The notes below the pieces were generated by a model. That model saw only the letters and a program-made list of their open reading frames with translations. It ran no database searches and had not been told where the DNA came from. Source: a bacterium (GTDB lineage: Bacteria; Patescibacteriota; Minisyncoccia; Minisyncoccales; UBA10102). Taken from it: DNA of 35,211 nucleotides. Positions 15,413-21,688 of the stretch are shown here, one piece after another. The stretch covers positions 1 through 35,211 of the forward strand of contig JAUYMI010000001.1 in assembly GCA_030698665.1 (NCBI GenBank), in the 5' to 3' direction. How positions within the stretch are numbered: position 1 is the first letter of the stretch; the number at the start of each line of letters is the position of its first letter. The translations under genes and the position numbers were made by a program.

Positions 15413-15658
15413 ATGGAAAAAATAGTTTCTATAACCAAACAGGGACAGCTCACCATTCCAAGGAAATTCTTGGTGGATCTTAATATTCGCGGCGCTACAA
15501 AAGCTGTGGTGCGCAAGCTAGGCGACACTATTGTCGTACAACCGAAACATGACTTTTGGTCTCTTTCTGGTTCTCTGAAATCCAAAATTTCTCTGACCGA
15601 TAAAGAACTGCGCACAGCAAGAGAATCTTTTGGCAGAAGCTGGCCTCAGAAGTCATGA
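15413..15658 (+). CDS. AbrB/VapB-type antitoxin
   Basis: This 81-aa protein has a SpoVT/AbrB swapped-hairpin domain at the N terminus: IVSITKQGQLTIPRKFL (4-20), then VVRKLGDTIVVQPK. The C-terminal ~35 residues (FWSLSGSLKSK...) would wrap the toxin. The start at 15413 is chosen over ATG 15407 and earlier codons because it coincides with the predicted transcription start and gives the normal short lead before the AbrB fold. Its stop overlaps the PIN toxin start (ATGA). VapB proteins of this type repress their own promoter. Confidence 0.85.
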   Translation: MEKIVSITKQGQLTIPRKFLVDLNIRGATKAVVRKLGDTIVVQPKHDFWSLSGSLKSKISLTDKELRTARESFGRSWPQKS

Positions 15659-16038
15659 AGAAACAAATTCTTGATACGAATGTCCTCCTCCGTTTTCTGG
15701 TAGGTGATAACGAAAAACAGCAGAAAGAGGCTCATCGTTGGTTTCAAGAAGCGGAACAACGCAAACGAAAAATTGTAGTTGTTCCGCTGGTCGTTGCAGA
15801 AACGTGTTTTGTGCTAGAAAGCTTCTACAAAAAGCAACGAGAAGAGATAGCGGAAACCCTGGAAGTTTTCCTTGCTCAACGGTGGCTTGAGGTAGAAGAG
15901 CGAAACGTGCTTCTTTCGCTTTGGTTTTGGTATCGCAAGGGATTTCATTTTGTTGATAGCTTTCTCCTCGCATGGACGCAAACGTACGCGGGAGATATCC
16001 TTACGTTTGACCGCGCGCTTTCCAAAAAAGCAAGCTAA
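15655..16038 (+). CDS. PIN-domain toxin, VapC-type ribonuclease
   Basis: This 127-aa PIN-domain protein has all four metal-binding acidic residues in place: D7 (LDTNVLLRF), E49 (VAETCFVLE), D101 (FVDSFLLAW) and D119 (TFDRAL). VapC toxins cut tRNA or rRNA when the antitoxin is lost. The partner is the overlapping AbrB-type gene. The pair is visibly more A/T-rich in codon choice than the neighbours (AAA, GAA, TTT, CGA use), which suggests acquisition by transfer. A bidirectional terminator lies downstream. Confidence 0.9.
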   Translation: MKKQILDTNVLLRFLVGDNEKQQKEAHRWFQEAEQRKRKIVVVPLVVAETCFVLESFYKKQREEIAETLEVFLAQRWLEVEERNVLLSLWFWYRKGFHFVDSFLLAWTQTYAGDILTFDRALSKKAS

Positions 16039-16127
16039 CGCCAAAAAGAAGAGGGCAAAGGAGAGCGAGTATGTTCAACTTGGGCTTGGCGGACAATTTT
16101 GACATTCTTCGCGAGTCCCTGCCAAAT

Positions 16128-16154
16128 CAAAAACACCCCGAGAGGGTGTTTTTG
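16128..16154. terminator. Bidirectional terminator
   Basis: AAAAACACCC (16129-16138) and GGGTGTTTTT (16144-16153) form a perfect 10-bp stem (11 with the outer C-G) and a 5-nt loop. The A-run and T-run serve both directions, ending vapC on the plus strand and the membrane gene on the minus strand. Confidence 0.85.
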
Positions 16155-16164
16155 TCTGCATAAC

Positions 16165-16482
16165 TTACATCTTCTCTGATCCCGGCAATGGGAGTCCGAG
16201 GCGGTGAAGGTTGCGGAAGATGGAAGCTCCCACGGCTACCGCAATCAGCAGGAAGGCTGCTGGCACGAGGAATCCGAGAGACGGAATGGCCGTGCCAACC
16301 ATGCGCACAACGGCAAACCCAAAGACGTAGGCGAGGATGGGTTTTTTCATGAACTGGGCCACCTTGCCAAACCGGAATTCCTTTTTGGCTATGGAAGCCA
16401 GGATGCCGGCAACCACGTCCAAGGCAATGAGAATGACAATGATCTGAACCTGGGTGCCAGCGAATGCGTCTAAAAGAGTCAT
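16165..16482 (-). CDS. Small membrane protein, holin-like topology
   Basis: This 105-aa protein has three predicted membrane spans: about 12-32 (VQIIVILIALDVVAGILASI), 48-65 (PILAYVFGFAVV) and 69-90 (FLVPAAFLLIAVAVGASIF). The block LDVVAGILASIAKKEFRFGK resembles phage holin/toxin-secretion families, in which a LDxxxGxxxA helix is followed by a basic segment. Small holin-like proteins occur on CPR chromosomes without phage genes, and no phage genes are visible here. It stands alone, facing the terminator shared with vapC. Function is unproven. Confidence 0.7.
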   Translation of the reverse strand: MTLLDAFAGTQVQIIVILIALDVVAGILASIAKKEFRFGKVAQFMKKPILAYVFGFAVVRMVGTAIPSLGFLVPAAFLLIAVAVGASIFRNLHRLGLPLPGSEKM

Positions 16483-16563
16483 GGCTGTAGCTGAGTATTT
16501 ATGATATAGTTTTCTTGACCTTTTGAGTCAGTATAGCTGAGAGAAAAGAGCCAGGACAACGAG

Positions 16564-16572
16564 TTATCCACA
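16564..16572 (+). other. Perfect DnaA-box sequence before def
   Basis: TTATCCACA, the canonical 9-mer DnaA box, ends 3 nt before the def ATG. It is isolated, so it may be chance or may double as the def -10 region. Confidence 0.3.
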
Positions 16573-16575
16573 CCC

Positions 16576-17061
16576 ATGAAGGTAACATTGTATCCGTCTA
16601 GGATTCTGTTCCGGGAGGCAAAACCCGTTTTTGAGTTTGGGGACGCATTAAAAAAGCTGGCCGGAGATATGGCACAGACCATGAAGGAATATGACGGCGT
16701 CGGTCTCGCGGGGCCTCAAGCCAATCAGGATGCAAAGATCATCATCGTCCACACGCCAGAGGGCGATCATACCTTTGTGAATCCGCAGATTATCCAGAAG
16801 AGCAGGGAAACCGCCGAGGAGGAAGAAGGGTGCCTGAGTCTGCCGGGCCTTTTTGTCAACGTGAAGCGGGCTGAGGAGGTTGAGGTTGCGTGTCAGACGC
16901 TGGAAGGGGAAACAGTGAAGCTGAAAGTGTCGGGCCTCACCTCGCGTATCTTTCAGCACGAGATTGACCACGTTGAGGGTCGGCTCATCATTCACAGAAC
17001 TCCGTTTCTTAAGCGTATGAGATTGAGAAAGAAGCTCAGGGAGATAGCTAACCTGTCATGA
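16576..17061 (+). CDS. def: Peptide deformylase
   Basis: Deformylase (161 aa) removes the formyl group from nascent N-terminal methionine. The three motifs are present: GVGLAGPQ (41-48; usually GxGLAAxQ), EGCLSLPG (84-91) with metal ligand C86, and QHEIDHVEG (127-135) with ligands H128 and H132 and catalytic E129. No Shine-Dalgarno sequence is seen, but TTATCC falls where a -10 would make a leaderless start. Its stop overlaps the mltG start (ATGA). Confidence 0.95.
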   Translation: MKVTLYPSRILFREAKPVFEFGDALKKLAGDMAQTMKEYDGVGLAGPQANQDAKIIIVHTPEGDHTFVNPQIIQKSRETAEEEEGCLSLPGLFVNVKRAEEVEVACQTLEGETVKLKVSGLTSRIFQHEIDHVEGRLIIHRTPFLKRMRLRKKLREIANLS

Positions 17062-18071
17062 GAAGGGTTGTTCTTGCGGTTCTCGCTCTTTTTTTGTTCT
17101 CTCTGGTTGCGGGGAGTTTTATCCCGCGGCTCCCCGGATCTGATCGTCAGCAGGTCTTTGTCGTTGCAAAAGGGGAGGGGAGTCGGGAGATTGCCTATGA
17201 GCTTGAGAAGGAGGGCATCATCTCTCTGGCTGCTTTCTTCCGTCTCTATGTGGCGAGTACGGGTATTGCGGCCAAGCTTCAGGCGGGAGAGTATCTCCTT
17301 TCTCCCTCAATGTCAGTCGTCCAGATTGCTGGTGAGATGAGGCAGGGAAGGGTCATTCAAGAAGAGCTGACCATCATTGAAGGATGGAACCTGAGGGACA
17401 TTGGGTATTATTTGGAAAACAGGGGATTGTTCCAGGCAGAAGAGCTTCACGAAGTGGCGGGGTTTCCCGCCGTGGACTACGCCAAAGCCACAGACCTTCC
17501 ACGGCCCAAGGACTTTTCCTCGCAGTTTCCTTTTTTACAAGACAAGCCAGGTGCAGTAGGGCTTGAAGGGTACTTGTTCCCAGACACCTACTATCTCCGG
17601 TCGGGGGATGGAGTGGAGGGCTTGGTGGTCTCACAGCTCAAGAACTTTCAAGACAAGACATCTGGGCTTGATCTCAAAGGGAAAAACCTCTTTGAGGTTG
17701 TGACCATAGCATCCATGTTGGAAAAGGAGGTGAGAACATACGAAGACAAGCGCATGGTTGCTGGCATCCTGTACAAGCGTCTGGAGCACGGCATCCCTCT
17801 CCAGGTAGACGCCACCGTTGCCTATGCGGTTGGCAAGCGGGGAGAAGCCATCACCAAGCAGGACCTTCAAGCAGACTCTCCTTTCAACACGTACAAGTAT
17901 CCCGGGCTTCCCCTGGGACCTATCGCGAACCCGGGGATTGAGAGCATCAGGGCAGCCCTCAATCCTCAGGACTCCCCGTATCTCTACTACCTTTCAACCC
18001 CGGATGGGGAGACGATATTCTCTGAGACCCTAGAGGAGCACAACCGGGCTGTGGGCCAGCATCTGAGGTAG
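17058..18071 (+). CDS. mltG: Endolytic murein transglycosylase MltG (YceG-like)
   Basis: MltG (337 aa) is an inner-membrane lytic transglycosylase that cuts nascent glycan strands. It has an N-terminal signal anchor (VVLAVLALFLFSLVAGSF, 4-21), a LysM-like region (KGEGSREIAYELEKEGII) and the YceG catalytic domain. Catalytic Glu222 lies in IASMLEKEV (217-225), and YLFPDTYYL, LQVDATVAYA, SPFNTYKYPGLPLGPIANPG and YLYYLSTPDG are all family blocks. The length is normal. It is coupled to def by ATGA, and its 3' end is 3 bp from the rplJ promoter. Confidence 0.95.
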   Translation: MRRVVLAVLALFLFSLVAGSFIPRLPGSDRQQVFVVAKGEGSREIAYELEKEGIISLAAFFRLYVASTGIAAKLQAGEYLLSPSMSVVQIAGEMRQGRVIQEELTIIEGWNLRDIGYYLENRGLFQAEELHEVAGFPAVDYAKATDLPRPKDFSSQFPFLQDKPGAVGLEGYLFPDTYYLRSGDGVEGLVVSQLKNFQDKTSGLDLKGKNLFEVVTIASMLEKEVRTYEDKRMVAGILYKRLEHGIPLQVDATVAYAVGKRGEAITKQDLQADSPFNTYKYPGLPLGPIANPGIESIRAALNPQDSPYLYYLSTPDGETIFSETLEEHNRAVGQHLR

Positions 18072-18074
18072 GGC

Positions 18075-18102
18075 TTGACATTCGGGGAGAGGTGGGTAGA
18101 AT
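18075..18102 (+). promoter_or_regulatory. rplJL promoter
   Basis: Perfect TTGACA (18075-18080), a 16-bp spacer and TAGAAT (18097-18102). The predicted start near 18109 is just upstream of the L10 leader element, giving a leader of about 138 nt. Confidence 0.8.
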
Positions 18103-18110
18103 GGGACTTG

Positions 18111-18188
18111 TACCGCAGACAGCAGGCGACCATAAGAACCATTGCTTCGCAAGAACCTTGGTTCTCATGGAACTAAGACCTGCCGAGG
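18111..18188 (+). ncRNA. Ribosomal protein L10 leader
   Basis: The conserved L10-leader core is visible: ACCGCAGACAGCAGG (18112-18126) at the 5' side and CCTGCCGAGG (18179-18188) at the 3' side, with GCAGG pairing CCTGC. Between them, AGAACC (18135-18140 or the second copy 18152-18157) can pair GGTTCT (18160-18165), and TTGC/GCAA makes an inner hairpin. In other bacteria this element binds the L10-(L12)4 complex for feedback control of rplJL. Confidence 0.85.
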
Positions 18189-18209
18189 AAACACATTGAG
18201 ATGTTTTTG

Positions 18210-18238
18210 TCTGCGGATCCCCGCAGATTATTTATTTT
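18210..18238 (+). terminator. Attenuator terminator in the rplJ leader
   Basis: TCTGCGG (18210-18216) pairs with CCGCAGA (18221-18227) around ATCC and is followed by TTATTTATTTT. The 5' arm, GTCTGCGG (18209-18216), is also fully complementary to CCGCAGAC (18113-18120) in the L10 leader, so an antiterminator is possible. Confidence 0.75.
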
Positions 18239-18246
18239 CATACTTG

Positions 18247-18771
18247 ATGCCAAAGACAAAAGCTCAAAAAGAAGAGATCGTCTCCAAGCTCACGCAAGAC
18301 ATGGGTGCTCAAAAGTCCATGGTTTTCGTGGATTTTGCCGGACTCAGCGTGAAGAATATGGAAAAACTGAGGAATGAGCTCAAGGATTTGGGGGCTCGCC
18401 TGACTGTTTCAAAAAAGACCTTGTTTGCGAGGGCTGCTGTAAAGAAGGGGATTTCAGCTGACTTTGTCGGACTTGAGGGGCAGATTGGCACGGTCTTTGC
18501 TTTTGAAGATGAGGTGCTCCCCATGAAGACCCTGTACAAGGCCTCAAAGGAGATGGAGGGACTCAAGATTCTCGGAGGGTATGTGGAACAGGAGGCAAGA
18601 GGAGCTGAATACGTTGAGGCGTTAGCAAAGCTTCCCGGACGTGAGGTATTACTTGGACAGCTGGTTGGGACGATTGCGAACCCGCTTGCGGGCTTTGTGA
18701 GAGTTCTTGAGGGGAACATTAAAGGTCTCGTGGTGGCGATGAACGCCATAGTAGAAAAACGTAACGCATAA
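18247..18771 (+). CDS. rplJ: 50S ribosomal protein L10
   Basis: L10 (174 aa) anchors the L7/L12 stalk to the ribosome. It starts MPKTKAQKEEIVSKLTQDM, with VFVDFAGLSVKNMEKLRNELK and LTVSKKTLFARAA typical of the rRNA-binding domain. The C-terminal LVGTIANPLAGFVRVLEGNI leads into the L12-binding helix. The start at 18247 is used because it follows the leader attenuator and gives the normal L10 N terminus; the upstream in-frame ATG at 18142 falls inside the leader RNA. It lies 7 bp before rplL. Confidence 0.95.
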   Translation: MPKTKAQKEEIVSKLTQDMGAQKSMVFVDFAGLSVKNMEKLRNELKDLGARLTVSKKTLFARAAVKKGISADFVGLEGQIGTVFAFEDEVLPMKTLYKASKEMEGLKILGGYVEQEARGAEYVEALAKLPGREVLLGQLVGTIANPLAGFVRVLEGNIKGLVVAMNAIVEKRNA

Positions 18772-18778
18772 TATCAAC

Positions 18779-19204
18779 ATGACTGACGAGGTACAAACAG
18801 AAGAGAAGGTTGAGGTTCCAGCGAAGTTCAAGTCCTTGGTGGAGGGGATTGAACAGCTCTCGGTTGTTGACTTAGCTGAATTGGTCAAGCTTTTAGAAAA
18901 GAAGTTTGGTGTATCAGCTGCAGCTCCAGTTTCCGTGGTAGCGGCCCCCGTGGGAGGCGAAGCCGGGGAAGCGGTGGAGGAAAAGAGCGCCTTCACCATT
19001 GAGCTGACTGGCGTTGGTGGTCAGAAGATTGAAGTCATCAAGGTGGTGCGCGACGCGACGGGCAAGGGCCTCAAAGAGGCCAAGGACCTCGTGGACGCAG
19101 CGGCATCTTCTCCTCAGGTCGTAGCTGAGGGCGTCAAGAAAGAGGACGCGGAAGCTCTCAAAAAGCGCTTTGTGGATGCTGGAGCTACGGTTGAGTTAAA
19201 GTAG
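18779..19204 (+). CDS. rplL: 50S ribosomal protein L7/L12
   Basis: This 141-aa stalk protein has an N-terminal dimerisation region (LVEGIEQLSVVDLAELVKLLEKKFGV), an Ala/Val/Gly-rich hinge (AAAPVSVVAAPVGGEAGEA) and a C-terminal domain (FTIELTGVGGQKIEVIKVVR, GKGLKEAKDLVDAA, AGATVELK). A ~15-residue acidic N-terminal extension makes it slightly longer than E. coli L7/L12. Its last 20 bp overlap the convergent 626-aa gene, so no separate terminator fits between them. Confidence 0.97.
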   Translation: MTDEVQTEEKVEVPAKFKSLVEGIEQLSVVDLAELVKLLEKKFGVSAAAPVSVVAAPVGGEAGEAVEEKSAFTIELTGVGGQKIEVIKVVRDATGKGLKEAKDLVDAAASSPQVVAEGVKKEDAEALKKRFVDAGATVELK

Positions 19205-21065
19205 CGGGAATACGGTAGACCTCAGATCCCGACAGGAGATAGAGAGAGGAACCGTCGGGTGAAACGGCAAAGTCAGTGATTGAGTCAGGGCCCGTGATGC
19301 GATACTGTTTCACAACCTCTCCGAACTTGGTGAGCAGAATTACCCGCCGCCCAGATGGATCCAGAAGGTAGAGGTAGGGGAGTTGGGGAGAGGTGCGAAT
19401 CTTTGTGATTCCGTCCAGAAAAGGGAAGATCAGGGGTTCAAGGTTTTCCTTGAATACTCCCGCAAAGTATCTCTGGATTTCCTTGCCGTTCGTGATAATC
19501 CATAGGTTTCCGTCGATTGCCAGGGAGGCGCCAGCTAAGGTGCTCCCTGGTTTTCGTTTTGTTTCTGATTCTAGCCAAATGGTTGGCTGCAGGGATCCTG
19601 CGGAAAAGTCGGGATTCGCATACTTTATGATTTCTTTCGCTTCAGAGTCAAAGAAGTAGAGGCTGTCAGTGAAGGATGCAACGGCCGCAAAGCCGGGGTC
19701 TTCATAGGGGAAGCGAAGCGGAATCTCCTGCCATGTGTCGTCCGGGAGAAGGTGCAAGAGAATCCCCGGGTCAGCGTAGAAGACGGCAGTTCCTCCAAAC
19801 GGGGCCGCTATTCTCACGGGCTTGGGAGCTGAGAGGATTGTCGTTTCTCCTGTTTCAATGTTCACAACGCTCACGTCGGAGGTGAAGGGAGCTGAGAGAT
19901 AGAGCCGGTTCCCTGACAGGATGATCTGTTTTGCCGTGTTTTTAGAGGAGGTGTGCGCTATGGCTTGCCCGGCGTCAACCTCCTCCACCATGTTCAAGGG
20001 GTAGAGAGATGACTCAATCTCGGCCACAAGACGCTGAAACTCAGATGACCTGGGTTTGCCGGGTTTCGCTTGGGGAGCGGCTTGCCGCCATGCCTCTTGA
20101 AGGAGCTTGTTGCTCTGCGTTGCGTCCCGTAAGCTCTCAGCTTGTATTTGGAGAGAGGTCACCCGCTCCTCTATGGCCAGGGCTTCTGCGAGCTGTGCCT
20201 CCCGCTCCCCTTTAAAGAACAGGAAGCCGACCCCGAGGAGAAGGAAGAAGGTGGTTACAAGGCCGACTTTCCAGTAGGGGAGCGCTAAGGGAAGATGAGG
20301 GCTCGGAACACGAATGACGGGAATCCGGAGGGAGGGGAACGAAAGAGTGGGCATGTTTCTCGTCTTTTTCCGTTTCGCTTTCACGGGCTCAACCTTCTCT
20401 TCTTCTATCATCAGGCCATAGAGAAGGCCCGAGACCTCTGAGAGTTCATTTTTCTTCGCCTCAAAGAGCTTTTGGAGCTGTTTTTCGGAACTCAGAAAGG
20501 TGAGATCTGAGAGAAGTTTTTCTTTCTCAAAGACGTCAAAGAGATCTCTTGTAAGGCAGAGCACCTTGTCTCCGGGCACGACTTGGCCTGAGATGATGTT
20601 GGAGAACATTTTTACCCCGGAGCTTTCCAGCTTGGAGTTCTTCACCTCCTGATCCACGTCACGGAGTTTTCCCGATCTGGACACGAGAACCTTCATGTTC
20701 CCGGCCTTGGCGACCGTGAGCATCTGCTTTCCTTTTCGGTCCACCCTGAGGTTCAGGGCCGAGAGATGAAGGTTTCCCAGCCAGCTGACATTCCCTTTCT
20801 TAGTTTCCTCTCGAAGCTTTGCGTTGATCTGGCGCACAGCTGTTTGGAGTTCGTGCTCTTTGCTTGCTCTGGGAGCCTGAGCGAAGAGATCAAGGAGGTC
20901 GGAGAGCACCTTTTTGAGGAACGGGGCCTGATGGGGGAGCGCGTGCTGGAGCTCGCCTATGAGGTAGAGTCTACCGAGGCGAGGAGGGAGGGATTCTTCA
21001 GTAAGCGTCTTGAAGAAGCGATCTCCTTTGGCTTTTGGATTGAAGTAGAACTCAAGAATTTTCAT
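19185..21065 (-). CDS. Membrane protein with phosphatase-like N domain and propeller-like C domain
   Basis: This 626-aa protein has three parts. Residues 1-220 resemble a divergent PP2C/PPM phosphatase (LGRLYLIGEL, ALNLRVDRKGKQMLTVAKAGNMKVLVSRSGKL, VPGDKVLCLTRDLFDVF), but the metal-binding Asp-Gly motifs of active PPM enzymes are not evident, so activity is doubtful. A basic linker leads to one transmembrane helix (about 266-285). After a coiled segment (290-330), residues ~365-626 carry repeated strands such as LYLSAPFTSDVSVVNIETGE, LWIITNGKEIQRY and SPDGSSLYLLSGSEVYRIP, consistent with a beta-propeller, probably outside. A TATACT box 10 nt upstream gives a very short leader. Function is unknown; the architecture suggests sensing or a scaffold. 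Confidence 0.75.
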   Translation of the reverse strand: MKILEFYFNPKAKGDRFFKTLTEESLPPRLGRLYLIGELQHALPHQAPFLKKVLSDLLDLFAQAPRASKEHELQTAVRQINAKLREETKKGNVSWLGNLHLSALNLRVDRKGKQMLTVAKAGNMKVLVSRSGKLRDVDQEVKNSKLESSGVKMFSNIISGQVVPGDKVLCLTRDLFDVFEKEKLLSDLTFLSSEKQLQKLFEAKKNELSEVSGLLYGLMIEEEKVEPVKAKRKKTRNMPTLSFPSLRIPVIRVPSPHLPLALPYWKVGLVTTFFLLLGVGFLFFKGEREAQLAEALAIEERVTSLQIQAESLRDATQSNKLLQEAWRQAAPQAKPGKPRSSEFQRLVAEIESSLYPLNMVEEVDAGQAIAHTSSKNTAKQIILSGNRLYLSAPFTSDVSVVNIETGETTILSAPKPVRIAAPFGGTAVFYADPGILLHLLPDDTWQEIPLRFPYEDPGFAAVASFTDSLYFFDSEAKEIIKYANPDFSAGSLQPTIWLESETKRKPGSTLAGASLAIDGNLWIITNGKEIQRYFAGVFKENLEPLIFPFLDGITKIRTSPQLPYLYLLDPSGRRVILLTKFGEVVKQYRITGPDSITDFAVSPDGSSLYLLSGSEVYRIPATLTQP

Positions 21066-21075
21066 ATGTTGCCTC

Positions 21076-21081
21076 AGTATA
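21076..21081 (-). promoter_or_regulatory. -10 box for the 626-aa membrane protein
   Basis: TATACT on the minus strand ends 11 nt before the ATG at 21065, predicting a leader of only about 4 nt. The matching -35 (TTCCAG at 17 bp) is weak. Confidence 0.4.
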
Positions 21082-21088
21082 CCAGAAC

Positions 21089-21117
21089 TTGAGGTTTTCT
21101 GGAAAATCAGATAGCAT
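21089..21117 (+). promoter_or_regulatory. Promoter for the tRNA fragment and tRNA-Val
   Basis: TTGAGG (21089-21094), a 17-bp spacer and TAGCAT (21112-21117). The predicted start falls about 2 nt before the tRNA-like 5' acceptor at 21126. Confidence 0.5.
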
Positions 21118-21125
21118 GCGTTTGC

Positions 21126-21187
21126 GGGCGCGTAGCTCAGCTGGCCAGAGCGGTCGCTTGGGGTACAGGTCCCATGTATTATACCTA
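21126..21187 (+). pseudogene. Broken tRNA (5' half only, Pro- or Val-like)
   Basis: GGGCGCG acceptor arm, TA, a good D arm (GCTC...GAGC) and the start of an anticodon arm are present. After GTCGCTTGGGGT the expected GCGAC stem partner is missing, and no T arm or CGCGCCC 3' acceptor follows; tRNA-Val begins immediately. With GGG in the loop it would be tRNA-Pro; a TAC slightly further on could suggest Val. Either way it cannot fold as a normal tRNA. Confidence 0.65.
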
Positions 21188-21262
21188 GGGCATTTAGCTC
21201 AGCGGTAGAGCGCTTCGTTCACATCGAAGAGGTGACAGGTTCGACACCTGTAATGCCCACCA
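21188..21262 (+). tRNA. tRNA-Val (CAC)
   Basis: Acceptor GGGCATT pairs with AATGCCC (21252-21258), then discriminator A and an encoded CCA. The anticodon stem CTTCG/CGAAG closes loop TTCACAT (anticodon CAC). The T arm ACAGG/CCTGT has loop TTCGACA. Confidence 0.95.
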
Positions 21263-21289
21263 TATCTGGTTTTCCTCTCAGAATTTGCG

Positions 21290-21298
21290 TGGTACAAT
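21290..21298 (+). promoter_or_regulatory. Extended -10 promoter, leaderless gene
   Basis: TGG-TACAAT is an extended -10 whose last base lies 7 nt before the ATG at 21305. No good -35 is seen. Confidence 0.55.
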
Positions 21299-21304
21299 GC
21301 CCTC

Positions 21305-21688
21305 ATGAGAGACAACCTCATTGTCTGGTATCTCAAGTGGCATTTTTTGGTCGTTCCTCTCGGGATTCTTTCAGCGTGGCGGAATGTCCTGCTCTTTAAT
21401 CTTGATTACTTCTCCGTGCCCCAGCTGTCGCGAACCCTGTTTGCGCCCTGGAGGAGGAACGAATGGTCGTACGGCAAGGGGTTCAATCCTCAGGTGTGGG
21501 CTGAGGCCCTTGCATCCAATCTGATTTCAAGGACCCTCGGGGCCATTATCAGAAGCTTTGTGATTGCAGCCGGTCTCGCTACGGAGGTTGTACTGGTGCT
21601 GAGCGGTCCTCCTGTCGTGGTAGCTTGGCTTCTTTTGCCTGGTATAACTGGAGCTGGAATCTTCTATGGAATCACGGCCCTCTTCTAG
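21305..21688 (+). CDS. Small membrane protein upstream of the AAA+ ATPase
   Basis: This 127-aa protein has hydrophobic segments at about 8-25 (WYLKWHFLVVPLGILSAW), 82-102 (IIRSFVIAAGLATEVVLVLSG) and 103-125 (PPVVVAWLLLPGITGAGIFYG). Between them is a conserved-looking polar block: RTLFAPWRRNEWSYGKGFNP. I recognise no named family. It overlaps the AAA+ gene by 23 bp, so the two are translationally linked and may form one membrane complex; that partnership is inference. The start codon coincides with the predicted transcription start. Confidence 0.8.
   Translation: MRDNLIVWYLKWHFLVVPLGILSAWRNVLLFNLDYFSVPQLSRTLFAPWRRNEWSYGKGFNPQVWAEALASNLISRTLGAIIRSFVIAAGLATEVVLVLSGPPVVVAWLLLPGITGAGIFYGITALF

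Noticed and set aside
16071-16163. 30-codon ORF after vapC with a good AAAGGAG ribosome binding site 7 nt upstream
   Set aside because: Its last third is the bidirectional terminator hairpin, so most transcripts would end before the stop codon. The Shine-Dalgarno match is notable but coding is not supported.
16564-16572. Second origin candidate from the perfect DnaA box before def
   Set aside because: Single isolated box; one or two perfect 9-mers can occur by chance in 35 kb.
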